Positions 36,419 to 45,491 of a stretch of DNA of 64,000 bases are shown here, piece by piece. Made by a program: the position numbers and the translations under genes. Source of the stretch: Synechococcus sp. Tobar12-5m-g. Lineage in GTDB: Bacteria > Cyanobacteriota > Cyanobacteriia > PCC-6307 > Cyanobiaceae. The stretch lies in assembly GCF_024345415.1 (NCBI RefSeq), contig NZ_JAGQBB010000002.1, forward strand, positions 1 to 64,000, given 5' to 3'. How positions within the stretch are numbered: the stretch's first letter is position 1; the number at the start of each line of letters is the position of its first letter. The notes beneath the pieces are model-generated. The model made no database searches, was not told where the DNA came from, and saw only the letters and a program-made list of their open reading frames with translations.

Positions 36419-36462
36419 TTTTTTCCCCTTACCCCTGAACCGCCTCCACCACTGAATCGGCC

Positions 36463-36789
36463 ATGTCCGAATCCAACGATCGACCGTCCACTCCAGCTAC
36501 GGCCCCCCTGAGGGGGCCCCGCGGATCACTACTGTATTCCGGCAGTGACGGAACCCAGTACATCGTCGATGGCGGGCCGGCCGGACCCAGCGATGCCCCC
36601 CTGCCCCAGGCGTTCCAGGCCCTGCGCGCCGGCGCAGCGGAGCTGGAGGCGATCACCGTGCTCTGCAGAGCCTGGGTCGAAGCCGCCAGTGCTCAAGGTC
36701 TGAACCGGCAGCAGGCCGCCGCCGTGCTGCTGGGCCAGCTGGGCCAGGCCCTCGAGGTCGGGGAAGAGGGACAGCCTCTGCCCCGTTAG
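36463..36789 (+). CDS. protein of unknown function (108 residues)
   Basis: A 108-residue soluble protein with a Pro/Ser-rich N terminus, a short beta-like element (GSLLYSGSDGTQYIVDGG) and a helical C-terminal half rich in Ala and Leu (ALRAGAAELEAITVLCRAWVEAAS). I do not recognise the family and see no membrane segment or motif. It starts 44 bases after ppk2 on the same strand, so co-transcription is likely. Confidence 0.6.
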   Translation: MSESNDRPSTPATAPLRGPRGSLLYSGSDGTQYIVDGGPAGPSDAPLPQAFQALRAGAAELEAITVLCRAWVEAASAQGLNRQQAAAVLLGQLGQALEVGEEGQPLPR

Positions 36790-36802
36790 CCCCAAACGAG
36801 GC

Positions 36803-36910
36803 TCAGTGCAGGTGCTGGAACCAGAACCCGGCCAGTTGCCAGCTGCTCCAGAGGAAAATCAACAGGAAGAGCCAGTTCAACCAGGGCGGCCGGGCGTTGT
36901 TGTCAGCCAT
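36803..36910 (-). CDS. very small single-pass membrane protein (35 residues)
   Basis: Reads MADNNARPPWLNW followed by a hydrophobic, Trp- and Phe-rich segment of about 20 residues (LFLLIFLWSSWQLAGFW) and a short HLH tail. The polar start, strong hydrophobic block and short tail are the layout of small photosynthetic or assembly subunits, but I cannot match it to a named one. It lies between two convergently placed genes and has its own ATG at 36910. Very short frames can occur by chance, so confidence is moderate. Confidence 0.5.
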   Translation of the reverse strand: MADNNARPPWLNWLFLLIFLWSSWQLAGFWFQHLH

Positions 36911-36975
36911 GGCGCTGCAGCGTCGCAGGCTCAAACCTATCGGCCCTGCTCCCCTGCGCTGGTTACCTGCCCCGC

Positions 36976-37362
36976 TCACTGGCCCCCGCAGGGGAGCAGC
37001 CTGGCACTCGCCTCCTGTTGGCAGAGCCCCCAGAGCCGCCCTGCCGGGCCATCGCTCCAGCGCACCACACTGGCTCCAGGACCGGCCCCTGGCAGGAAAG
37101 CCGCTGTGATCACGGTGAGGGTGTGCTGGCCGCGGCGGTAGTCGTAACGGCAGTAGCCCAGGCCGGAGCCGGAGCAGGCGCTGAGGCTGGCCAGCGGGTT
37201 GCCGGCCCGCTCCCGGTCCAGCTGATCGGGCTGCCGCTCGGGCGCTGGCCGCCAGCCCTTGGCCTGGAGGTTGCGATCGGCCGTCGTGATCGCCTGACCG
37301 ACTTGCAGCAGGGTGGCAAAATCCACAGAGCTCCCCCAAGCCAGCAGCAGCAGGGGGCTCAA
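36976..37362 (-). CDS. probable secreted protein with several cysteines, unknown function
   Basis: The frame from the TTG at 37362 gives 128 residues beginning with a hydrophobic segment (SPLLLLAWGSS) and continuing as DFATLLQVGQAITTADRN, then CSGSGLGYCRYDYRRGQH and an end with two more cysteines (LCQQEASARLLPC). The pattern is compatible with a small exported, disulfide-containing protein. No conventional start lies close upstream; the frame stays open to 37785, but the upstream part is low-complexity antisense to another gene. The start is therefore uncertain and may be a non-standard codon. Confidence 0.5.
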   Translation of the reverse strand: MSPLLLLAWGSSVDFATLLQVGQAITTADRNLQAKGWRPAPERQPDQLDRERAGNPLASLSACSGSGLGYCRYDYRRGQHTLTVITAAFLPGAGPGASVVRWSDGPAGRLWGLCQQEASARLLPCGGQ

Positions 37363-37454
37363 CAGGGCAATCGGTCGGTTCAGGGACGTGGGGGCGGGCA
37401 GGGCATTGGTACACCGGTGGCACTGGACGGGGAGATCCTCGTTTGCTTCTGGCC

Positions 37455-37922
37455 ATGGCCACCGGTGCCGTTTTCTCCTTTCTGGGCTTTCCCGGCTGGG
37501 CGCCGCTCCACCTCTGGCTCCCCCACGACGGCTACCCGGCGGGAGCCGCCCTGGTCCTCGCCGCGGCGGCGAAGGACAGGGGCGCCGCCGCCGTTGGAGC
37601 GGCGGGCTTGCTGAGTGGCTTCCTGCGCTGTGCGCGCCAGGGGGAGCCGTTGGCCTCGCCGGTGCTCTGCCCCACCTGCGCCTATCGCTATCTGATCGTC
37701 TATCGCGAAGGGGGAGACTGCCCCCTGCGGATCTCCGCCTGGGGCCGGGAACAGGACGGTCCGGGCTGGAGTCGCCGATGCGCACCCATGGCGCTCGAAG
37801 GCTTCCTCAGGCGCTTTCATCCCAGCAGGCCCATGCCGGCTCCGGAACCGCTCAGCGCTGGGCACGCTGGAGGTCGTGCAGACCTTCCAGCTGGTTGTAG
37901 ACGGCCAGCAGTTGAAGCCTGA
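37455..37922 (+). CDS. protein of unknown function with a cysteine-rich middle
   Basis: From the ATG at 37455 a 155-residue protein is read, with a hydrophobic N-terminal stretch (MATGAVFSFLGFPGWAPLHLW), an Ala-rich helix and a region with the CPTCAYRY motif and further cysteines that could bind a metal or form disulfides. Third positions are strongly G/C, which supports coding. A TTG at 37443 is an alternative start. The last 71 bases overlap the convergent gene at 37852. No family is recognised. Confidence 0.5.
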   Translation: MATGAVFSFLGFPGWAPLHLWLPHDGYPAGAALVLAAAAKDRGAAAVGAAGLLSGFLRCARQGEPLASPVLCPTCAYRYLIVYREGGDCPLRISAWGREQDGPGWSRRCAPMALEGFLRRFHPSRPMPAPEPLSAGHAGGRADLPAGCRRPAVEA

Positions 37923-38028
37923 TGTGATCGGTATTCTCCAGCCGGGTGAGATTGGCCAGGGCCGTTTCGATCTGGGCCTTGCTGTCGATCAACAACCGGC
38001 ACTCACTGGTACCGGGTTCGTAGCTCAT
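37852..38028 (-). CDS. small soluble protein of unknown function (58 residues)
   Basis: A 58-residue, helical protein (MSYEPGTSECRLLIDSK, then a leucine-rich amphipathic helix, ending in LHDLQRAQR). The ATG at 38028 gives a compact protein; an upstream start adds unrelated residues. It could be a small coiled-coil or dimerising protein. The 3' end overlaps the opposite-strand gene by 71 bases. Function unknown. Confidence 0.6.
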   Translation of the reverse strand: MSYEPGTSECRLLIDSKAQIETALANLTRLENTDHIRLQLLAVYNQLEGLHDLQRAQR

Positions 38029-38134
38029 GGTGAAGGGCTCTGGATGGGCGGGGCTTGGTGCCCTCAATGACCCTACTCAAGCCAACCAGGCCCGAGCGTG
38101 CTGTTGGAATGACCACCAACCGGCTCCGTCGGGC

Positions 38135-38392
38135 TCACTTGGCCGGATCCGGATCCGCTGATCCAGCGGCCTCGACGAAACCCGCGGGCACCAGAACGAG
38201 GAACAGCCACCACCACACCAGAACGGCTCCGACCACGGGAGCGGTGATCCACCAGCGGTGCAGCAGAAGCCAGCTCGCCAGGCTCACCCCGGTGCCGGTG
38301 GCCACGATGGTCCAGGGCTGGCACCAGACCGGCTTGGACTGCCAGAAGGACCCTGGCGCCCCGGGACTGTCGCTGTTGCTCCGCTCCGCCAT
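38135..38392 (-). CDS. small Trp-rich membrane protein
   Basis: From the ATG at 38392 an 85-residue protein is read: a polar start (MAERSNSDSPGAPGSFW), the WQSKPVWCQPWTIV stretch with the conserved-looking KPxWCQPW pattern, a hydrophobic segment near 30-45 and a second one near 53-72, and a short acidic tail. It resembles small cyanobacterial membrane proteins of unassigned function. An upstream start at 38425 adds 11 residues. It is followed on the same strand by nothing closer than the 58-residue gene. Confidence 0.62.
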   Translation of the reverse strand: MAERSNSDSPGAPGSFWQSKPVWCQPWTIVATGTGVSLASWLLLHRWWITAPVVGAVLVWWWLFLVLVPAGFVEAAGSADPDPAK

Positions 38393-38427
38393 GGCCAACA
38401 CCAGCAAGGGGCCCAAGTCTTTCACCC

Positions 38428-38670
38428 TCAGGAGTGAAACAGCAGCACCAGGCCCTTGGGGATCTGATGGAACTCCCGCTCCTCGCGACTGAGATCCAGA
38501 CCCACCTGCAGCCCTTCCTGCAGGGCCTCGTCAAAGGGCGGCTGGGAGGGCGCCTGCCCGGACAGCCAGAGCGCCGCAATGCCGACCGGTGTGGCGTACC
38601 ACCCGAAGCAACGGGTCAGGCCGATCGAAGGTTCGTCGAGGGCGTCCTCTAGCAGTTCGCGAATCGCCAT
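38428..38670 (-). CDS. small protein of unknown function (80 residues)
   Basis: An 80-residue protein with an acidic helical N terminus (MAIRELLEDALDEPS), a middle hydrophobic stretch (FGWYATPVGIAALWLSG) and an amphipathic C-terminal part. It starts at an ATG at 38670 and ends 35 bases before the next reverse-strand start. It is divergent from the glycosyltransferase across about 105 bases. I do not recognise the family. Confidence 0.6.
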   Translation of the reverse strand: MAIRELLEDALDEPSIGLTRCFGWYATPVGIAALWLSGQAPSQPPFDEALQEGLQVGLDLSREEREFHQIPKGLVLLFHS

Positions 38671-38775
38671 GGTGGGCAGGAAGTGCGTTCAGCATCCGGA
38701 TCCGAGCGGAGGAGCGCAATCAGCTGAGAGCATTCGTGACGTGCGCGGCCTGCCGGTGCCACTTACGGTGCCGCG

Positions 38776-39969
38776 ATGCCTGCCCTGCCCAGCCGGATCG
38801 CGCTCGTTCATGAATGGTTCACCCCCCGCTCGGTGGGCGGCTCCGAGCAGGTGGTGCGGGAGATCGATCGCCTGCTGAGCCCGGAGCTGTTCTCCCTGGT
38901 GGATGGGGAAAGCCGCCGGCCCGGCAGCTGGCTGGCCGGCCGCACCATCCAGACCTCCTTCATCCAGGAGCTGCCCTGGGGCATCAGCCACGTCCAGCAG
39001 TATCTGCCCCTGCTGCCGCTGGCGATCGAGCTGCTTGATCTCTCCAGCTTTCCGCTGGTGCTGAGCAGCAACCACCTGGTGGCCAAGGGCGTGCTCACCG
39101 CACCCGACCAGCTGCATATCAGTTATGTCCATACCCCCGTTCGCTACGCCTGGGACCAGATGCCCGCCTACCTGGCCGGCTCCAGCCTGGCCCGCGGGCC
39201 GCTCGGACCCCTGGTGCGCTGGCAACTGCACCAGCTGCGGCAGTGGGATGTGATCAGCAGCCGGCGGGTGGACCGATTGATCGCCAACTCCCGCTTCACG
39301 GCGCGGCGGATCCTCCGCTGCTGGGGCCGATCCAGCCAGGTGCTGCATCCGCCTGTGGAGGTGGAGCGCTTCCGCTGGGATCTCCCCCGCGACGACTATT
39401 ACCTCTCGGTCGGCCGCCTGGTGCCCTACAAGCGGGTGGACCGGGTGGTGGAGGCCTTCAGGCGCACCGGCCTTCCCTTGCTAGTGGTGGGCGATGGGCC
39501 CGAGCGGCAACGGCTGGAGGGCCTGGCCGGACCGAACGTGCGCTTTCTGGGTCGTCGCGGCGCTGAACAGGTCAGCGAGCTGATGGGCCGCTGCCGCGCC
39601 TACGTCTACGGGGGCCTGGAGGACTTCGGCATCGCCACCGTGGAGGCCATGGCCGCCGGTGCCCCCGTGATCGCCCTGGGGAAAGGCGGCTCGCTCGACA
39701 GCGTGCGCTGCCTGAACCGCGGCGCCTCCCACCCCACCGGTCTGCTGTTCCCAGACCAGACGGTCGGCTCCTTGGTGGAGGCGTTGGAGCACTTCGAGCA
39801 GGGACAGCTCTGGAAGCGTCTGCCTGCGGAGAAGCAGCGCACCTGGGCGGATCAGTTCGCTCCGGAGCGGTTCCGAAGCCGGCTGCTGGCCCTGATCGAG
39901 CGGTACTGGGAGGGCCATCTGGCGGCTCAGGAGCAGGGCCGCGCCGCCCTGCCGTTCCCCCTGCCGTGA
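38776..39969 (+). CDS. GT4-type glycosyltransferase
   Basis: Cytoplasmic or membrane-associated sugar transferase of the GT-B fold, probably adding a sugar during surface polysaccharide synthesis. The 397 residues show an N-terminal acceptor domain (ALVHEWFTPRSVGGSEQVVRE) and a C-terminal nucleotide-sugar domain with SVGRLVPYKRVDRVVEAF near 210, VVGDGPERQRLEGL near 238 and the EDFGIATVEAMAAGAPVIA motif near 280, where the E-x7-E element lies. Donor and acceptor cannot be named. It lies 86 bases before a polyprenyl-phosphate sugar transferase, forming a second polysaccharide patch. Confidence 0.9.
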   Translation: MPALPSRIALVHEWFTPRSVGGSEQVVREIDRLLSPELFSLVDGESRRPGSWLAGRTIQTSFIQELPWGISHVQQYLPLLPLAIELLDLSSFPLVLSSNHLVAKGVLTAPDQLHISYVHTPVRYAWDQMPAYLAGSSLARGPLGPLVRWQLHQLRQWDVISSRRVDRLIANSRFTARRILRCWGRSSQVLHPPVEVERFRWDLPRDDYYLSVGRLVPYKRVDRVVEAFRRTGLPLLVVGDGPERQRLEGLAGPNVRFLGRRGAEQVSELMGRCRAYVYGGLEDFGIATVEAMAAGAPVIALGKGGSLDSVRCLNRGASHPTGLLFPDQTVGSLVEALEHFEQGQLWKRLPAEKQRTWADQFAPERFRSRLLALIERYWEGHLAAQEQGRAALPFPLP

Positions 39970-39979
39970 ACCCTCTGTG

Positions 39980-40015
39980 CCTCTGGCCTGAGTGACCGTC
40001 CTGGCTGGCCAGAGG
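39980..40015 (+). other. GC-rich hairpin between the two glycan genes
   Basis: A 9-base-pair stem, CCTCTGGCC (39980-39988) with GGCCAGAGG (40007-40015), encloses an 18-base loop. A short T-run follows only after a gap of about eight bases, so terminator function is doubtful; it could instead be a 5' leader structure of the sugar transferase gene. Confidence 0.4.
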
Positions 40016-40055
40016 GGTCGTGAATTTTTACAGTTCCCTCACCAAGGGGAGCGTG

Positions 40056-40871
40056 ATGGACCTTCATCACCCCAATCCATTCCAGCCGGAACCGCTCGAG
40101 CCCCTCTCTGCGGTGTCCACCGTGCTGGCGGCGGCTTCCTTTCGACGCCCGCTTCCGGCCGGCCGAGCGCAATCAGCCTCCCTCGGTCTCAACCTGTCTC
40201 CCCTGGCTCCGGCCCTTCCCAGTGCTCGCGAGCTGATCGACGACCAGGCCAAACTCTCGCGGGTCCTCAAGCGCAGCGGCGATCTGGTTTTCTCGTTGGC
40301 GGTTCTGGCGCTCGGCAGCCCCCTGTTTCTGCTGCTGGCGGCCCTGGTGGTGCTCAGCTCACCGGGCCCCGTGTTTTACGTGCAGCGGCGCATGGGCCGG
40401 GGCTACAAGGAGTTCGGCTGCATCAAGTTCCGCACCATGCGGCCCGATGCCGATCGAATTCTGGGCAAACTCCTGGCCCAGTCACCGGAACTCAAGGCCG
40501 AGTTCAAGAAGGATTTCAAACTCAAGTCCGACCCCCGCATCACCCGGATCGGCAGGTTTCTGAGGCGCTCCAGCCTCGATGAACTGCCCCAGTTCCTCAA
40601 TGTCCTCAAGGGGGACATGAGCGTCGTCGGCCCCCGCCCGATTGTCAGGGCCGAGATCGCTTGCTATGGCCGCCAGATGGACGAGGTGCTGGCGGTTCGT
40701 CCTGGTCTCACCGGCATCTGGCAGGTGTCCGGGCGCAACAATCTCTCCTACCCCATCCGCGTCAAGATGGATGTGAGCTATACGCGGCGACGCAGTGTCC
40801 TGCTGGATCTGGCGATCATGGTGTGCACGGTGGGGGTCATCCTCTTCCCCAGGGACCGCGGCGCCTACTGA
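40056..40871 (+). CDS. polyprenyl-phosphate sugar-1-phosphate transferase
   Basis: Bacterial sugar transferase (PF02397 type) that starts a lipid-linked saccharide by moving a sugar phosphate to undecaprenyl phosphate. The 271 residues begin with a soluble stretch, then a hydrophobic segment near 93-113, the basic site VQRRMGRGYKEFGCIKFRTM near 117-136, LRRSSLDELPQFLNVLKGDMS near 178 with the catalytic Asp-Glu, VGPRPIV, and PGLTGIWQVSGR near 220. The ATG at 40056 has a good ribosome-binding site (AAGGGGAG), while a GTG at 40020 has none. It is the short form without the N-terminal multi-membrane domain. Convergent with cobD by seven bases. Confidence 0.92.
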   Translation: MDLHHPNPFQPEPLEPLSAVSTVLAAASFRRPLPAGRAQSASLGLNLSPLAPALPSARELIDDQAKLSRVLKRSGDLVFSLAVLALGSPLFLLLAALVVLSSPGPVFYVQRRMGRGYKEFGCIKFRTMRPDADRILGKLLAQSPELKAEFKKDFKLKSDPRITRIGRFLRRSSLDELPQFLNVLKGDMSVVGPRPIVRAEIACYGRQMDEVLAVRPGLTGIWQVSGRNNLSYPIRVKMDVSYTRRRSVLLDLAIMVCTVGVILFPRDRGAY

Positions 40872-41929
40872 GATCCCAGCCCCGCTGCCAGCAGCGCCAG
40901 CCCCAAGCTGACCGTCAACCAGAGGGCTTCCAGGCGGCGGCTCAACCGCAGGATGAGCTCCACGGCGCCCCGATCGGCACCGGGAAAGCCGGCCCCGAGG
41001 ATCGGCTTGGCTCGGGCCACCCCCCCATAGCGGTTGACGCCGCCCAATTGCACCTCGGCGGCCTGGGCGTAGGCCGCCTGGGAGAGTCCAGCATTGGGGG
41101 AAGGGTCGCCGCGACCCTGGCGACGGGACAGGGCCAGCTGGCGGACGATCTGGCCGGGACGGCGGCTGACCAGGGGCAGGCTGATCGCCACCAACCTGCA
41201 CGGCAGCCAGGTGAGCAGGTCATCGAGGCGGGCACCGGCGGTGCCGAGCCACTCCAACTGGCCGCGGCGATAGCCCAGCATCGAATCGAGGGTGCTGGCA
41301 GCCTTGTAGGCCAAGGCCAGCGCGAGGGGGCCCGGCATCGGGGGGTGGCCCGCCGCCTGAGAGCAGCCCAGGCCTGCCCCCGCCAACATCCAGAACAGGG
41401 GGCCGAACAGGCCGTCCACGCCGTTCTCCGCCGCCGTTTCCGCCGCCGCCCGCAGCAGCTCCGCTTCGTCCAGGCCCTCCACGTCGCGGCCCACGATCCA
41501 GGCGAGCTGGCCACGGGCAGGGCCCAGGCCATCGCCGCCCTGGCCTTCGCTCCCGGGGCCTTCGAGCTGATCGAGAACGCCCCGCACCGCCCGCTCCAGG
41601 CTCCCGCCAGCCAGGCAACTGGCCAGGGCCAGCCACAGCAGCGGCCGACCCAGCACTGGCCACCATCGGGCCAGTGCCTCCACCAGCCAGCCCGCCCCCC
41701 CGCTGGCACCCACCAGCAGCAGGGTGATCAATCCGCCGGCCAGCCGCAGCTTCCAGGGTCGATCGCCAGCCCAGGCCTCAGCCCGCCCGCGCAGGGCACT
41801 GATCCACCAGCCCATCACCTGCACCGGGTGCAACCAGCCGGCCGGATCGCCGATCCAACGATCGAGACCGCAGGCCACAGCCACATTCAGCCAGGCCACC
41901 AGGGCAGGGGCTGCGATCAGGGTGCTCAA
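40865..41929 (-). CDS. cobD: adenosylcobinamide-phosphate synthase CobD/CbiB
   Basis: Integral membrane enzyme that attaches aminopropanol to the corrin ring in cobalamin (pseudocobalamin in Synechococcus) synthesis. The 354 residues show DRWIGDPAGWLHPVQVMGW near 20-38, AAAETAAENGVDGLFGPLFW near 185, YKAASTLDSMLGYR near 225 and the SPNAGLSQAAYAQAAEVQLGG motif near 285. Several hydrophobic segments are present. The start is the TTG at 41929, overlapping the MFS-like stop (TTGA); no ATG lies nearby. The coupling suggests joint expression with that transporter-like gene. Confidence 0.9.
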   Translation of the reverse strand: MSTLIAAPALVAWLNVAVACGLDRWIGDPAGWLHPVQVMGWWISALRGRAEAWAGDRPWKLRLAGGLITLLLVGASGGAGWLVEALARWWPVLGRPLLWLALASCLAGGSLERAVRGVLDQLEGPGSEGQGGDGLGPARGQLAWIVGRDVEGLDEAELLRAAAETAAENGVDGLFGPLFWMLAGAGLGCSQAAGHPPMPGPLALALAYKAASTLDSMLGYRRGQLEWLGTAGARLDDLLTWLPCRLVAISLPLVSRRPGQIVRQLALSRRQGRGDPSPNAGLSQAAYAQAAEVQLGGVNRYGGVARAKPILGAGFPGADRGAVELILRLSRRLEALWLTVSLGLALLAAGLGSQ

Positions 41930-43062
41930 GCCCGCCCTGGGGAGGGAGACGGCCTGGAGAGCGGCAGGGCAGCGGCGACAAAGCCGAGCACCTGAAGCGG
42001 CAGGGCGACCGGCAGCCCGAACGCCTGCGCCGCGCCTCCCATCAACACGCTTCCGGCCAGAGCACCGACCCCACTGGAGCGCTCCAGGGTCTGCCAGCGC
42101 ATTGGCTCGTCGGCCAGGTTGTCCAGGGAAGCCGCCAACCGGGCATCGCTGCAACCGGCCAGGGCCCCCATTGGCAGGAAGAGGGCCAAGGAGCTCCAGC
42201 CCGGCAGCCACTGGGTGGCCGCCAGCAGAACGGCGAGCAGGAGGTAGGCCCCCCCCCGGAGAAGGCTCAGCCACCACGGACTCGCCAAGGCCGATGGGAA
42301 CGGCAGGGGAAAGGCGGGCCAGGAGGCCGCCAGCAGGCGACCCAGCCCATAGGCGGTGAGCAGCATGCCGAAGTCGAAGCAATTGCCGGCCCCCTCCTGG
42401 CGCACCCAGAGCGGCAGGAGGCCGAACAGGCTGCCGAACAGGAGCCCCTGGAGGCAGCAGCGCCAGTTCAGGGCGCCCGGACTGGAGGGCACCACCGCGG
42501 CGGACACCATGGCCGTTGGTGTGGGCTGGCCGGCTCGGCGCGACAGCAGGGCGGCGGGCAGCACCGGCAGCAGCAGCACGAGGGCCTGGGAGAACTGCAG
42601 CACCGCTTTGCCGATCGGGAACAGCAGGGCAGTGAGCAGATGGCCCAGCAAGGCGCCCAGATCGGAGCCGGAGCGCAGACGCCGCATCGAAAGCCCCTGA
42701 CTTCCCACAAGGAACCGCTGCAGGGGCAGCTGGGCGAGCTGAAGGCCAAGGCCGAACAGCAGCACGGCCAGCAAAGCCAGGGGCAGGGCCCAGGGAATCC
42801 CAGCGCCCCCGGACCCGGCAGGGTTTTTGCCCAACAGGCCGACCCCGACAAGCAGCAGGGTGGCCCCCATCTGCAGAACAGTGCCCAGTAGAGGCCGCTG
42901 GGGCAGGGGCACCAGGGCCGTCGCCGTAGCCAGAACGGGGAGGAGGCTGTTGACCAGGGGGGAGGGACTGAGGCCGCTGACCAGCCAGGCACTGGAGGCC
43001 AGGGTGAGACTGGCGCCGGCTTGGGCACTGCCCCAGGCCAGGGAAAGCAGGCCCCGGCGCAC
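41926..43062 (-). CDS. MFS-like membrane transporter
   Basis: A 378-residue membrane protein with about eleven or twelve hydrophobic segments spread over the whole length, compatible with the major facilitator fold. No substrate motif is clear. The GTG at 43062 has an exact GGAGG ribosome-binding site eight bases upstream and gives RRGLLSLAWGSAQAG at the N terminus; an upstream start at 43236 would add residues antisense to ilvC. It is coupled to cobD by a TTGA overlap and follows ilvC by 16 bases, so it may carry a cobalamin-related or unrelated small molecule. Confidence 0.75.
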   Translation of the reverse strand: MRRGLLSLAWGSAQAGASLTLASSAWLVSGLSPSPLVNSLLPVLATATALVPLPQRPLLGTVLQMGATLLLVGVGLLGKNPAGSGGAGIPWALPLALLAVLLFGLGLQLAQLPLQRFLVGSQGLSMRRLRSGSDLGALLGHLLTALLFPIGKAVLQFSQALVLLLPVLPAALLSRRAGQPTPTAMVSAAVVPSSPGALNWRCCLQGLLFGSLFGLLPLWVRQEGAGNCFDFGMLLTAYGLGRLLAASWPAFPLPFPSALASPWWLSLLRGGAYLLLAVLLAATQWLPGWSSLALFLPMGALAGCSDARLAASLDNLADEPMRWQTLERSSGVGALAGSVLMGGAAQAFGLPVALPLQVLGFVAAALPLSRPSPSPGRA

Positions 43063-43078
43063 GGCTAGATCCTCCGGA

Positions 43079-44110
<1,032 letters not shown>

Positions 44111-44116
44111 TTACGC

Positions 44117-44725
44117 TCAGGTTGAGGCTTCGCTGGGATGGGAGATCACCCGGTCGATCAGGCCGTAGTCCTTGGCCTCGGCAGCACTGAGGAAGTAGTC
44201 GCGGTCGGTGTCCTTGGCGACCTTCTCCACGGGCTGGCCACACATGTCGGCGAGGGACTGGTTGAGCATGTCCTTCATGCGAAGGATCTCCCGCGCTTCG
44301 ATCTCGATGTCGCTGGCCTGGCGCTGGCTGGTGCCGCCCAGGGGCTGGTGAATCATGATCCGGCTGTGGGGCAGGGCCACCCGCTTGCCCTTTGTGCCTG
44401 CGGCCAGCAGAAACGCCCCCATGCTCGCCGCCAGACCCACGCAGATCGTCACCACCTCCGATTTCACGTACTGGATGGTGTCGAAAATCGCCAAGCCCGC
44501 CGTGACCGAGCCTCCCGGAGAGTTGATGTACAGGTAGATCGGCTTGCTGCTGTCGTCGGAGTCGAGATAGAGCATCTGGGCCACCAGGCTGTTGGCGATC
44601 GAATCGTTCACCTCCTGACCGAGGAAGAGGATGCGCTCCACGCCCAGGCGGGTGTAGATGTCCACCCACCGCTCGTACTGGCTGCCGGGCAGGCGGTAAG
44701 GAACGCTGGGAGTGCCGATGGGCAT
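44117..44725 (-). CDS. clpP3: ClpP-type protease subunit, ClpP3-like
   Basis: Catalytic serine subunit of the ClpP3/R proteolytic core. The 202 residues show the nucleophile in [17 protein letters not shown] near 97-113, the His in [10 protein letters not shown] near 126 and the Asp in [15 protein letters not shown] near 175. In Synechococcus elongatus ClpP3 pairs with ClpR, encoded next to it, and works with ClpC. Here clpR lies immediately upstream on the same strand with a G-rich/polypyrimidine spacer, the usual operon order. Confidence 0.93.
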   Translation of the reverse strand: MPIGTPSVPYRLPGSQYERWVDIYTRLGVERILFLGQEVNDSIANSLVAQMLYLDSDDSSKPIYLYINSPGGSVTAGLAIFDTIQYVKSEVVTICVGLAASMGAFLLAAGTKGKRVALPHSRIMIHQPLGGTSQRQASDIEIEAREILRMKDMLNQSLADMCGQPVEKVAKDTDRDYFLSAAEAKDYGLIDRVISHPSEAST

Positions 44726-44749
44726 GGTGCGGGAGTTGGGTAAGGAGGA

Positions 44750-44777
44750 GGGAAAGGGAAAGGGAGTGGGAGAGGGG
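44750..44777 (+). other. G-quadruplex-type motif between clpR and clpP3
   Basis: On the + strand, five runs of three or more G are separated by 3-base linkers: GGG (44750-44752), GGG (44756-44758), GGG (44762-44764), GGG (44768-44770) and GGGG (44774-44777). This is the template strand for the reverse-strand clp genes, so the mRNA spacer is C/T-rich. Confidence 0.8.
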
Positions 44778-44785
44778 CCTGGCCG

Positions 44786-45460
44786 TCAGGCCGCCCCGGC
44801 CAACGCCAGGGGGGGCACTTTCTGGCTGGTGAGGATCCGGTCGATCAGGCCATACTCCAGGGCTTCGCCGGGGGTGAGGTAGGTCATCCGATCGGAATCC
44901 TTGCTGAGCTGCTCAACGCTCCGGCCGGTGTTCTCCGAGAGCATGTCCAGCATGGTCCGCTTGTTCTGGAGCACTTCCTGGGCCCGGATCTGGATATCGC
45001 TGGCCTGTCCTCGGGCGCCGGAGCGGGGCTGGTGCAGCACGATCGAGGCATGGGGCAGGGCAGCGCGGTGGCCCTTGGCCCCGGCCGAGAGAATCATCGC
45101 GGCTGTTCCCATCGCCTGGCCGATGCAGATGGTGTGCACCGGTGGCTTCACATAGCGGATGGTGTCGCAGATGGCGAAGGCTTCGGTTTCGAACCCGATC
45201 GCATCACCGGTGTACCAGCTCGTTCCGGTGGAGTTGATGTAAAAGAAGATTGGCTTTTCCGGATTGTCGAATTCCAGATAGAGCATCTGGGCAACGATCA
45301 ACTCGGTCACGTCCACGCCCATCTGGCGCTTGGCGTCGTCGTCGGAGAACAGTGGCAGGCCGAGGTAAACAATCCGCTCCTTCAGCAGCAGCGACGGCAG
45401 GTCTGGCGGAGGGGTGCGCATCACGGCGGAATCTCCGTAGTAAGGGGCCGACACCGACAT
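44786..45460 (-). CDS. clpR: ClpR, non-catalytic Clp protease core subunit
   Basis: Inactive paralogue of ClpP that forms a mixed ring with ClpP3. The 224 residues keep the ClpP fold (YINSTGTSWYTGDAIGF, IVLHQPRSGARGQASDI), but the nucleophile position reads GQAMGTAAMILSAGAKG, with Gly in place of Ser, so it cannot cleave. A ClpR-type insertion lies around TSWYTGDAIGFETEA. The pairing with clpP3 in one operon is typical for cyanobacteria. The ATG at 45460 is followed by a longer N terminus than in ClpP. Confidence 0.93.
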   Translation of the reverse strand: MSVSAPYYGDSAVMRTPPPDLPSLLLKERIVYLGLPLFSDDDAKRQMGVDVTELIVAQMLYLEFDNPEKPIFFYINSTGTSWYTGDAIGFETEAFAICDTIRYVKPPVHTICIGQAMGTAAMILSAGAKGHRAALPHASIVLHQPRSGARGQASDIQIRAQEVLQNKRTMLDMLSENTGRSVEQLSKDSDRMTYLTPGEALEYGLIDRILTSQKVPPLALAGAA

Positions 45461-45491
45461 CCGTTCACCTGATCCAGAACCAGAAGTCAGC

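Noticed and set aside
39980-40020. Terminator after the glycosyltransferase
   Set aside because: The stem is good, but the loop is long and the T-run begins only after a gap. Reported as a hairpin only.
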